A stretch of DNA of 22,504 nucleotides from SZUA-365 sp034002405 (GTDB lineage Bacteria > Bacteroidota > Ignavibacteria > SZUA-365), in assembly GCA_034002405.1 (NCBI GenBank), contig JAVFAS010000057.1, positions 1-22,504 of the forward strand, written 5' to 3'. Numbering within the stretch: position 1 is the stretch's first letter; each line of letters opens with the position of its first letter. Both the position numbers and the translations under genes were made by a program. The notes below the pieces were generated by a model. It saw only the letters and a program-made list of their open reading frames with translations. It searched no databases and had not been told where the DNA came from. Positions 16,175-22,450 of the stretch are shown here, piece by piece.

Positions 16175-16963
16175 TTACAGTTCGAATTTAAAAACGCCGA
16201 TGAAGTGAAAGGCCTCGGCCTTCCAGTTATCGTCCGATGAAATCGTGGTCATTGGAAGATTGTACGACACTTCGGGAGAAATCAGGAAACCGCGGCCGAG
16301 ACGCAGATTCGCGCCGATCCCGAAACGGAGATCGAGACGCAGTGATTCGAGACCGGGGATGTCGCCATTGTCGGCCTCGACCACGCGTGCGTCAGGATCA
16401 CCGATGTCGAACATGTACCGGTCGTCGGCGATTTTCAGTGTGTACTCCGTCGTCCCGGCCGTCGTGAATCCGACCGCGGGTCCGGCAAAAACATACATGC
16501 CATTGAACGGATGCAACTGAAGCACGGGATTGAACGCGAAGTATCCGAGTTCGACACGGTTGGTCCGCTCGTGCCGGGCCGGAACGGTCTCACCGGTCTC
16601 GATCAGCACCGCGTCCCGCATGAGGAAATAGCTGTAATCGGCGCCCATGCCGCTATACACGGCCTTCACGGCGAGACCGAGCCAGGGAGAGAGCATGTGC
16701 CCCAGTTCAATGCCGACGCTGACACCGGCACCGGAGCCGTCCTCGAAGCTGCATTGGCAGAAGTCGGTGATGAAATCGCCGGAATGGGTCACGAGGTTGG
16801 CGCCGATCTGCGGACCGATCCACCACTGCGACGGCGTCGGAGAGAGAACACCCGACGGGGGTGCCGCGGACCAGTTCGTGTGATATTGTGCCATCAGGCG
16901 GGGTGCCGCAAGCATGCAGAGCAGCAATGCGGAGGCGATGAGAAAATTTCGCGGAGACGTCAT
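16175..16963 (-). CDS. Outer-membrane beta-barrel protein, PorT/OmpX-like
   Basis: The protein has 262 residues from the ATG at 16963, chosen because AGGG lies 5 bases upstream and the signal peptide (NFLIASALLLCMLAAPRLMAQ) starts at once; a longer form from 16990 has no ribosome site. The mature part is a series of amphipathic strands with Gly and aromatic residues (WWIGPQIGANLV, GAGVSVGIELGHML, MYVFAGPAVGF, LRLDLRFGIGANLRLG, GFLISPEVSYNL) and ends FHFIGVFKFEL, with charged loops between. This is the pattern of the 8-10 strand outer-membrane barrels common in Bacteroidota. No catalytic motif is visible. It is the first gene of a two-gene unit with the PorE-like lipoprotein, so a partner role (barrel plus peptidoglycan-anchored periplasmic arm) is likely, but this is inference. 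Confidence 0.82.
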   Translation of the reverse strand: MTSPRNFLIASALLLCMLAAPRLMAQYHTNWSAAPPSGVLSPTPSQWWIGPQIGANLVTHSGDFITDFCQCSFEDGSGAGVSVGIELGHMLSPWLGLAVKAVYSGMGADYSYFLMRDAVLIETGETVPARHERTNRVELGYFAFNPVLQLHPFNGMYVFAGPAVGFTTAGTTEYTLKIADDRYMFDIGDPDARVVEADNGDIPGLESLRLDLRFGIGANLRLGRGFLISPEVSYNLPMTTISSDDNWKAEAFHFIGVFKFEL

Positions 16964-17015
16964 GTGTACCCTGGAATGATGGAATGTCATTCAATGGAAT
17001 AGTCTGATACCTCTA

Positions 17016-17044
17016 AGTATGAGCCATTTTCTTCTGAAATGCAA
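17016..17044 (-). promoter_or_regulatory. Possible promoter of the barrel/PorE-like unit
   Basis: On the minus strand, TTGCAT (17044-17039), a 17-base spacer and CATACT (17021-17016) lie 52 bases upstream of the barrel ATG and just downstream of the terminator of the preceding operon. The -35 word and spacing match the tRNA promoters in this window; the -10 word is weaker. Confidence 0.4.
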
Positions 17045-17046
17045 CG

Positions 17047-17077
17047 AAAAAAAGGACCGGGATCAGTGTCCCGGTCC
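17047..17077 (-). terminator. Rho-independent terminator of the ymdB-folD operon
   Basis: A perfect 9-bp stem GGACCGGGA/TCCCGGTCC with a 6-base loop is followed on the minus strand by seven T residues. It lies 46 bases past the CoA-transferase stop, marking the end of the four-gene operon. Confidence 0.95.
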
Positions 17078-17122
17078 GCGAATCGTCGATGAACCCGCAC
17101 CGGCACACCGGCACGGATCGGT

Positions 17123-18436
17123 TCAGATATAGTTCACGCCGCGCGCGTACTGGCGAAGTTCATCCCGGAATTTCGGATGCGCAATATGGATAAGCTCGTT
17201 GACGCGCTGCCGCACGGTCTTGCCGAACAGGGAGGCAATGCCATACTCGGTGACGATGTAATGCACATCGGCCCGGTTGGTCGTGACGCCCGCACCGGGG
17301 ATCAGATGCGAAACAATGCGCGAGAGCTCGCCACCCTTGGCGGTCGACGGCAACGCGATGATGGGTTTGCCACCCGGACTGCGCGAGGCGCCGCGGATGA
17401 AATCCACCTGTCCACCAAATCCGCTGAACAACCGCGGACCGATCGAATCGGCGCAGACCTGGCCGGTGATATCGATCTGCAGGGCCGAATTGATCGCCAC
17501 CATCTTGCGGTTCTGCGCGACGATGAAGGGATCGTTGACATAATGGCTCGGGTGGAATTCGACGACCGGATTGTTGTCGATGAAATCGAAGATGGTCTTT
17601 GTCCCGAGCACGAACGACGCGACCATTTTCCCCTTGTGCAGGGTTTTCTTTTCATTGTTGATCACCCCCATCTCGACAAGCTTGATCACGCCGTCGGAGA
17701 ACATCTCGGTGTGAATGCCAAGATCCCGCTTGGAATCGAGATAATTGAGCACCGCGTCCGGAATCGCGCCGATTCCCATCTGCAGGGTGCTCTCATCCTC
17801 GATCAGTTCCGCGATATAGCCACCGATTTTGTCATACACTTCCTGTTCGCTCGCGTCGGTGACCTCCCCGACCTGCGGCATTTCGCGGATGGGTGTGTCG
17901 ACCTCGACGATGTGATGCAGTTTGCTGACGTGAATGAACGCATCGCCCAGCACGCGAGGCATCTGGGGATTCACCTGTGCGATGATGATCTTCGCCATTT
18001 CACAGGCAGGCTTCGTCATTTCCACACCGACACCGAAGCTGCAGAATCCGTGTTCATCGGGGGGCGAGAGATGCACCAGCGCCACATCGACCGGAATGAT
18101 CTTGTCATAAAACAGCTGCGCTACCTGCGAGAGATAGATATGCGTGCAATCGGCCAGGCCTTTATTGACTGCCTGCCGCACATTGCTGCCGATAAACAGT
18201 GCATTGTGGCGGAAATGCCCCTGCATTTCCTCCGAGACATAGCCGGCGTCCCCGATCGTGAGGATATGATCCACATGCACGTCGGTCAATTCATCCCCGC
18301 GACGGACCATCGCGGCGATGAGCGTCTCCGGTACCGCGCATCCCGGGTGGATATAGACGTGGTTTCCGGATTTGATCGCCTGCACGGCTTCGTCGGCGGT
18401 CTTGAGCTTGCTTCGATAAATGGACATCCATTCCAT
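17123..18436 (-). CDS. Acetyl-CoA hydrolase/CoA-transferase family protein (4-hydroxybutyrate CoA-transferase-like)
   Basis: The protein has 437 residues, close to the usual size of the 4-hydroxybutyrate CoA-transferase branch. The ATG at 18436 is preceded by AAGGA at 8-base spacing. Family marks visible are VDVALVHLSPPDEHGFCSFG (117-136), LQMGIGAIPDAV (218-229), GIHTEMFSDG (240-249) with Glu244 as the likely catalytic glutamate that forms the CoA thioester, and GFGGQVDFIRGASRSPGGKP near residue 350. Such enzymes move CoA between short acyl groups (acetate, butyrate, 4-hydroxybutyrate, propionate or succinate, depending on the member). The substrate cannot be told from the sequence. It is the last gene of the operon, 45 bases after the alanine-dehydrogenase-like gene, and its stop is followed by a strong terminator. 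It is probably cytoplasmic, as no signal peptide is seen. Confidence 0.9.
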   Translation of the reverse strand: MEWMSIYRSKLKTADEAVQAIKSGNHVYIHPGCAVPETLIAAMVRRGDELTDVHVDHILTIGDAGYVSEEMQGHFRHNALFIGSNVRQAVNKGLADCTHIYLSQVAQLFYDKIIPVDVALVHLSPPDEHGFCSFGVGVEMTKPACEMAKIIIAQVNPQMPRVLGDAFIHVSKLHHIVEVDTPIREMPQVGEVTDASEQEVYDKIGGYIAELIEDESTLQMGIGAIPDAVLNYLDSKRDLGIHTEMFSDGVIKLVEMGVINNEKKTLHKGKMVASFVLGTKTIFDFIDNNPVVEFHPSHYVNDPFIVAQNRKMVAINSALQIDITGQVCADSIGPRLFSGFGGQVDFIRGASRSPGGKPIIALPSTAKGGELSRIVSHLIPGAGVTTNRADVHYIVTEYGIASLFGKTVRQRVNELIHIAHPKFRDELRQYARGVNYI

Positions 18437-18481
18437 ACATGTGTTCCTTATGCGACTCAGGTGCGAAATACGATAATTATC

Positions 18482-19591
18482 TCAACAGCAGTCGAATGGA
18501 TCGACATCCATTCCGTACAGGTCATGAAGGATTGCATGCCGCGCGGTGCCGTTCCATGTGACGATACCACAGCGGACGCAGGGATCCGTTTTTGCCTGCG
18601 GCCAATCCGTCCCGATCATTCCCCGCAGATACGGCAGGATGGCATTGGTGAGCGCATACGTCGACGTGCGCGCGACCACCGACGGCATATTCGGCACGGC
18701 GTAATGAATGACGCCATGCTTGGTGAATACGGGATCCTTGATCGTGGTGGGCCGACTCGTTTCCACGCAGCCGCCCTGGTTGATCGACATATCGACGATC
18801 ACCGCGCCGGGCTTCATGGTCTTCACCATATCCTCGGTGATGATGTGATGGCTTTCCGGATCATCAATGCTGATCGCGGTGATCAGAACGTCGGCGATCA
18901 CGCAGCCGCGACGGAGATTTTCCGGCGTCGCCACGACCGTGGTGATGCGTTTGTTGAAGACCATGTCCGCCTCGCGCAAGCGGTCGATATTGTTGTCGAG
19001 GAGAATGACCTGCCCGCCGACACCGAGTACCGCCTGCGCCGCGGCCATTCCCGAGGCACCCGCACCGATAATGACCGTCGCCGCGGGGGCAACCCCACCG
19101 AGACCACCCAGCAGGACGCCGCGGCCGCCATGATCGGAGCGGAGATGCCGCCCGGCGACCTGCGCGGCCACCTGTCCGGAGATTTCGCTCATGACACGCA
19201 GCACGGGGTAGCTGCCGTCGGCTTGCCGCATGTATTCGAACGCCACCGTGGTGACCTTTTGCGCAAGCATGTGTTCAATGAAGGCGCGACGACCCATGCC
19301 GAGCAACTGGAAGGACATGATGGTCTGTCCCTCGCGCAGCCATTCCCACTCCGACTTGCCCATGGGCATCACCTTGAGCACGAGATCGGCACGACCGGCC
19401 GCCTCCTCCGGAGAATACGCGATGGTGGCACCGGCGCGCTGGTACTGATCGTCGGTAAAGCGTGCGGCCACCCCCGCCCCTGTTTCGATGATCACCTGCC
19501 CGCCCGCGCGGACAAGCGATTCGACACCGAACGGAGAGAGCGCCACGCGCATCTCGTCCTCGAACCGTTCCTTGAGAATTCCAATGATCAT
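18482..19591 (-). CDS. Alanine dehydrogenase/PNT-family protein lacking the catalytic residues of alanine dehydrogenase
   Basis: The protein has 369 residues, the normal length for alanine dehydrogenase. The ATG is preceded by AGAGAGGT at 7-base spacing. The fold is clear: an N-terminal MIIGILKERF...RVALSPFGVE, MSEISGQVAAQVAGRHL (134-150), LLGGLGGVAPAATVIIGAGASG (160-181) with the NAD-binding GAGASG, and MPSVVARTSTYALTNAILPYL near 310. Compared with the characterised M. tuberculosis Ald, as remembered, Arg15 is kept. However, Lys75 is Met75 (LKVMPM), His96 is Leu96 (SFQLLG) and Asp270 is Asn271 (INQGGC). Those residues bind pyruvate and do acid-base catalysis, so alanine oxidation is doubtful. 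Transhydrogenase PntA also lacks them. The C-terminus has CVRC and a terminal DCC, which is unusual. It is the third gene of the ymdB-folD operon. NAD(H) binding is likely; the reaction is unknown. Automatic pipelines would call it ald. Confidence 0.85.
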   Translation of the reverse strand: MIIGILKERFEDEMRVALSPFGVESLVRAGGQVIIETGAGVAARFTDDQYQRAGATIAYSPEEAAGRADLVLKVMPMGKSEWEWLREGQTIMSFQLLGMGRRAFIEHMLAQKVTTVAFEYMRQADGSYPVLRVMSEISGQVAAQVAGRHLRSDHGGRGVLLGGLGGVAPAATVIIGAGASGMAAAQAVLGVGGQVILLDNNIDRLREADMVFNKRITTVVATPENLRRGCVIADVLITAISIDDPESHHIITEDMVKTMKPGAVIVDMSINQGGCVETSRPTTIKDPVFTKHGVIHYAVPNMPSVVARTSTYALTNAILPYLRGMIGTDWPQAKTDPCVRCGIVTWNGTARHAILHDLYGMDVDPFDCC

Positions 19592-19621
19592 GGATATACC
19601 TCTCTGGCAGTGTTGGACAAT

Positions 19622-20524
19622 TCAGGGAAGGTCCCGACGCGCGGGCACGGAGCGCACGGCGGACTGGTACGTGTTTTTCATCAACATGGCGATGGTCATC
19701 GGCCCGACACCACCCGGGACGGGTGTGATCCACGCGGCCTTTTCCCGCACGCCATCGAAATCCACGTCACCCACCAGCCGCGAACCGCGCGGGGCCGCGG
19801 GGTCCGTGACGCGATTGATGCCGACGTCGATCACCACGACACCCTCCTTCACCATGTCGGCCGTGACCATGCGAGGACGTCCGATGGCAACGATGAGGAC
19901 ATCGGCCTGTCGCGTATAGACCGCGATATCGGGCGCGGCGGAATGCACGATCGTGACGATGGCATTCGCTCCTGCCGTTTTTTGCACCAGGATGTTGGCG
20001 ATGGGTTTCCCCACGATGTTGCTGCGTCCGAGCACCACGACGTGCTTCCCCGCGAGGTCGATCTCATAGCGGAGCAGAAGCTCTTGTATTCCGGCCGGGG
20101 TGCAGGGAAACACGCCGTCCTTCCCGATCACCAGCTTCCCGACGTTGACCGGATGGAAGCCGTCGACATCCTTCCGCGGCGAGATGGCCTCGATGACCCG
20201 GCCCTCGTCGACATGCGCGGGCAATGGAAGCTGCACCAGGATGCCGTGGATATCCGGATCGATATTCCAGCGGTCGAGCTGCTCGAGAATGACCGATTCG
20301 GATGCGTCGGCGGGCAGGCGCAGCGTTGTCGAATGAAATCCGCAATACGCGCAGGCCTTTTCCTTGGAGGCGACATAGGACATCGACGCCGGGTCCTCCC
20401 CGACCAGCATGAACGCGAGTCCGGGCGTGACGCCGTGCACCGTGCGCAGCACCGCGGTCTGTTCACGCACTTCCTCCTTGATTCGCTGGGCGATCGCCGT
20501 GCCGTCGATGAGATTATTCCGCAT
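19622..20524 (-). CDS. folD: Bifunctional methylenetetrahydrofolate dehydrogenase/cyclohydrolase FolD
   Basis: The protein has 300 residues. It converts 5,10-methylene-THF to 5,10-methenyl-THF with NADP and then to 10-formyl-THF, feeding purine and formyl-Met synthesis. All hallmark motifs are present: YVASKEKAC with the catalytic Tyr and Lys, GILVQLPLP with the conserved Gln, PRKDVDGFHPVNVGKL with the substrate-binding Asp, PCTPAGIQELL, the dinucleotide loop GRSNIVGKPIANIL, and TPVPGGVGPMTIAMLMKNT. The ATG at 20524 has a distant GGAG at 10-base spacing and lies inside the end of the upstream ymdB-family gene (11-base overlap), implying translational coupling. The alanine-dehydrogenase-like gene follows after 30 bases. 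A short basic tail (RSVPARRDLP) extends beyond the conserved core. Confidence 0.97.
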   Translation of the reverse strand: MRNNLIDGTAIAQRIKEEVREQTAVLRTVHGVTPGLAFMLVGEDPASMSYVASKEKACAYCGFHSTTLRLPADASESVILEQLDRWNIDPDIHGILVQLPLPAHVDEGRVIEAISPRKDVDGFHPVNVGKLVIGKDGVFPCTPAGIQELLLRYEIDLAGKHVVVLGRSNIVGKPIANILVQKTAGANAIVTIVHSAAPDIAVYTRQADVLIVAIGRPRMVTADMVKEGVVVIDVGINRVTDPAAPRGSRLVGDVDFDGVREKAAWITPVPGGVGPMTIAMLMKNTYQSAVRSVPARRDLP

Positions 20525-21320
20525 GGCGTGAAAACTCCGGGAGTGTCAACGGCTCGATCGATCGCGCCTTGCCGCTGGCGATATCCACCGTGATCAGCAC
20601 CGCGGAGAGATGCACATCATCGGTGGCCATTTCGAATTTGTGTGGCGTCTGTTTGATGAAGCGCCGCAACGCGATATCCTTCCGCATCCCGACCACGGAG
20701 TCGTAGGGCCCGGTCATCCCGACGTCGGTGATGAACGCCGTTCCCCCGGGAAGGATTTTCGCATCCGCCGTCTGGATATGCGTGTGGGTGCCGACGACGG
20801 CGCTCACGCGTCCGTCGAGGAACCAGCCCATCGCGATTTTTTCCGCGGTCGCCTCGGCATGGATGTCGACCAGAATGATCGGGGTATGCTCCCGCAAACG
20901 CTCCACCGCCCATTCCGCCGTCCGGAAGGGACAATCAATGGGACTCATGAAGGTCCGGCCCTGGATATTCAGCACACCGACGCTGCCCGCGGCGCCGATC
21001 GGCACAACCGTGAAGCCCCGCCCGGCATTGTCGCGCGGGTAATTCGCCGGACGCAGCAGATTCTGCTCGGTCGCGAGCAGCTTCTGGATGTGCCATTTCT
21101 CCCAAATATGATTTCCTGACGTGATCACATGCACGCCAAGCTCCAGAAGCTCACGGTACTGCTGCTCGCTGATGCTCTTCCCCTCCATCGCATTCTCCCC
21201 GTTGACGATCACACAGGCGATGTCGTGTTTCTGTTTGAGCGCGGGGAGAAAGAGCCGGACCGCGTTGAGACCCGCGTTTCCGACAATATCACCGATGAAA
21301 AGGATTTTTATGAGGGACAT
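20514..21320 (-). CDS. ymdB: YmdB-family metallophosphoesterase (TIGR00282 type)
   Basis: The protein has 268 residues, the normal family length. The ATG at 21320 is chosen because the conserved core LIKILFIGDIVG begins at once; a TTG 24 bases upstream is the only longer option. No Shine-Dalgarno site is visible. The dinuclear metal ligands are all present: Asp11 (GDIVG), Glu42 and Asn43 (NGENA), Asn70 and His71 (SGNHIW), His154 (DIHAEAT), His179 and His181 (GTHTHIQTAD), followed by ITDVGMTGPYDSVVGM. Characterised members hydrolyse 2',3'-cyclic nucleotides (and cAMP in some tests) and affect biofilm and RNA-linked regulation in Bacillus; the role here is inferred by family only. It is the first gene of the operon with folD, which it overlaps by 11 bases, and it is divergent from the sigma factor across a repeat-bearing 280-base gap. 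Confidence 0.93.
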   Translation of the reverse strand: MSLIKILFIGDIVGNAGLNAVRLFLPALKQKHDIACVIVNGENAMEGKSISEQQYRELLELGVHVITSGNHIWEKWHIQKLLATEQNLLRPANYPRDNAGRGFTVVPIGAAGSVGVLNIQGRTFMSPIDCPFRTAEWAVERLREHTPIILVDIHAEATAEKIAMGWFLDGRVSAVVGTHTHIQTADAKILPGGTAFITDVGMTGPYDSVVGMRKDIALRRFIKQTPHKFEMATDDVHLSAVLITVDIASGKARSIEPLTLPEFSRHAE

Positions 21321-21328
21321 GTATTTGG

Positions 21329-21358
21329 AAGATAAATGACACAATGATGGTCTTGCAA
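21329..21358 (-). promoter_or_regulatory. Possible promoter of the ymdB-folD operon
   Basis: On the minus strand, TTGCAA (21358-21353), an 18-base spacer and TATCTT (21334-21329; it fits TAnnTT) lie just upstream of the ymdB ATG at 21320. A start of transcription some 7 bases downstream would make the message almost leaderless, consistent with the lack of a ribosome site. The match is modest. Confidence 0.35.
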
Positions 21359-21400
21359 CTTAGGAAAATGCCCCAGCAACTCCAAGACAGACAGGTCTGA

Positions 21401-21431
21401 AATCCCCGCCGAACCGTCCGCACCGGGGATT
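21401..21431. repeat. Perfect inverted repeat in the divergent intergenic region
   Basis: AATCCCCG (21401-21408) and CGGGGATT (21424-21431) form a perfect 8-bp stem around a 15-base loop. No T-run follows on either strand, so it is not a terminator. The loop contains CGTCCGCA, a word also found in the nearby 22-bp repeats. It could be an operator half-site pair or a leader structure. Confidence 0.45.
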
Positions 21432-21447
21432 CTCTCACCGCCCCCCG

Positions 21448-21534
21448 CATGCACCCACGCGTCCTCATCATGCCTCCCACGCGTCCGCATCATGCCTCCC
21501 ACGCGTCCGCATCATGCCTCCCACGCGTCCGTAT
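21448..21534. repeat. 22-bp tandem repeat array between divergent genes
   Basis: There are four copies of a 22-bp unit reading CATGCCTCCCACGCGT followed by CCGCAT. Copies begin at 21469, 21491 and 21513. A diverged copy with a 1-base deletion begins at 21448 (its ACGCGTCC word still keeps 22-base phase). Each unit contains the palindrome ACGCGT. There are no unique spacers, so this is not CRISPR. It ends 36 bases before the -33 element of the sigma-factor promoter. Confidence 0.93.
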
Positions 21535-21569
21535 GCTTGAAGCGGTGATCATGCTCCGAAATGACAGTA

Positions 21570-21600
21570 TTTGATTTCCTCTCGCGAACCGTTAGATTGA
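21570..21600 (+). promoter_or_regulatory. Candidate promoter of the sigma-factor gene
   Basis: TTTG (21570-21573), a 19-base spacer, and TAGATTGA (21593-21600) resemble the Bacteroidota housekeeping promoter TTTG / TAnnTTTG. If used, transcription would start near 21605, inside the first codons of the longest reading frame. Confidence 0.45.
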
Positions 21601-22230
21601 ATGATTGCAAACAGTTCGCCACCTATGTTTCAGACACCGGAAGAACGGCGCGAGCAGTCGCGCATCGAGGACAAACAGCTCATCGCCGACGCGCTCGCGG
21701 GAAAACAGGACGCCTACAAGCGTCTGATGAAAAAGTACCACAACGCGATCGCGCATCTGATCATGCGCATGGTCGGCAACCAGGGCGATGTCGAGGATCT
21801 CACCCAGGAAGCCTTCATCAAGGCATTCAACTCCCTCGCGTCGTTCAACGATGAATTCGCGTTCTCGACGTGGCTGTACAAGATCGCGACCAACAACTGC
21901 ATCGACTCCCTGCGGAAACGGAAGCTCAAGACCTTCTCGATCGATCGTCCCGTCGGGTATGACGACCAGCAGCAGTACGAGATTCCCGACGATTCGCATA
22001 TCCCCGATTCGGCGATTCTCCAGCACCAGCAGACAACGGCGATACAACACGCGATCGACGCCCTTCCCGAGAAGTACCGTCTCGTGATCGTGATGCGGCA
22101 TCAGGAAGAAAAGAGCTATGAGGAAATCGCGACCGAGTTGGATCTCCCGCTCGGCACGGTGAAGGCGCATATTTTCCGTGCCCGGGAAATGCTGTACAAA
22201 CAGCTTCGCGGCAAGGTCGGCGCCTATTGA
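21601..22230 (+). CDS. RNA polymerase sigma factor, ECF-type sigma-70 family
   Basis: The longest form has 209 residues. Sigma region 2 covers about 40-105, with GDVEDLTQEAFIKAFNSLAS (core-binding and -10 recognition) and FSTWLYKIATNNCIDSLRKR. Region 4 covers about 155-205, with ALPEKYRLVIVMRHQEEKSY and the -35 helix-turn-helix IATELDLPLGTVKAHIFRAR. Region 3 is absent, which makes this an ECF sigma. A start at 21601 gives the full frame, but the ATG at 21625 (MFQTPEERRE) is a serious alternative because the candidate promoter abuts 21601; neither has a ribosome site. No anti-sigma gene follows: a tRNA gene comes next. The target regulon is unknown. The shared, repeat-bearing upstream region suggests possible coordinated or self-regulation with the divergent ymdB-folD operon. 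Confidence 0.92.
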   Translation: MIANSSPPMFQTPEERREQSRIEDKQLIADALAGKQDAYKRLMKKYHNAIAHLIMRMVGNQGDVEDLTQEAFIKAFNSLASFNDEFAFSTWLYKIATNNCIDSLRKRKLKTFSIDRPVGYDDQQQYEIPDDSHIPDSAILQHQQTTAIQHAIDALPEKYRLVIVMRHQEEKSYEEIATELDLPLGTVKAHIFRAREMLYKQLRGKVGAY

Positions 22231-22266
22231 CACCGCGCGGCATCGCGTGATCCACCACGCCCCTCT

Positions 22267-22297
22267 TGCATCTTTCGCCGCGTCATCCTATATTTGA
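22267..22297 (+). promoter_or_regulatory. Promoter of tRNA-Pro
   Basis: TTGCAT (22267-22272), a 17-base spacer and TATATT (22290-22295) form a near-ideal promoter, and the -10 region reads TATATTTG, an exact TAnnTTTG. It ends 10 bases before the tRNA 5' end. Confidence 0.8.
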
Positions 22298-22307
22298 ATT
22301 CCTGTTC

Positions 22308-22381
<74 letters not shown>

Positions 22382-22388
22382 GAACAGA

Positions 22389-22418
22389 AAAAAAGGAAGC
22401 TTCGGCTTCCTTTTTTGC
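22389..22418. terminator. Bidirectional Rho-independent terminator after tRNA-Pro
   Basis: GGAAGC-TTCG-GCTTCC is a 6-bp stem with a stable UUCG tetraloop, flanked by seven A and six T residues, so it works on both strands. It ends the tRNA-Pro transcript and could end the minus-strand gene entering from the right edge. Confidence 0.93.
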
Positions 22419-22450
22419 ATTCACGCCCCCCCCCGCGCGCGGATTCCGCA

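Noticed and set aside
17177..20593. Plus-strand frame of over 1100 codons opposite the ymdB-folD operon
   Set aside because: It spans three well-identified minus-strand genes and parts of their intergenic regions; the translation is His/Arg/Asp-rich with no motif.
21448..21534. CRISPR array
   Set aside because: The units are directly adjacent with no variable spacers, only four copies, and no cas genes are in the window.
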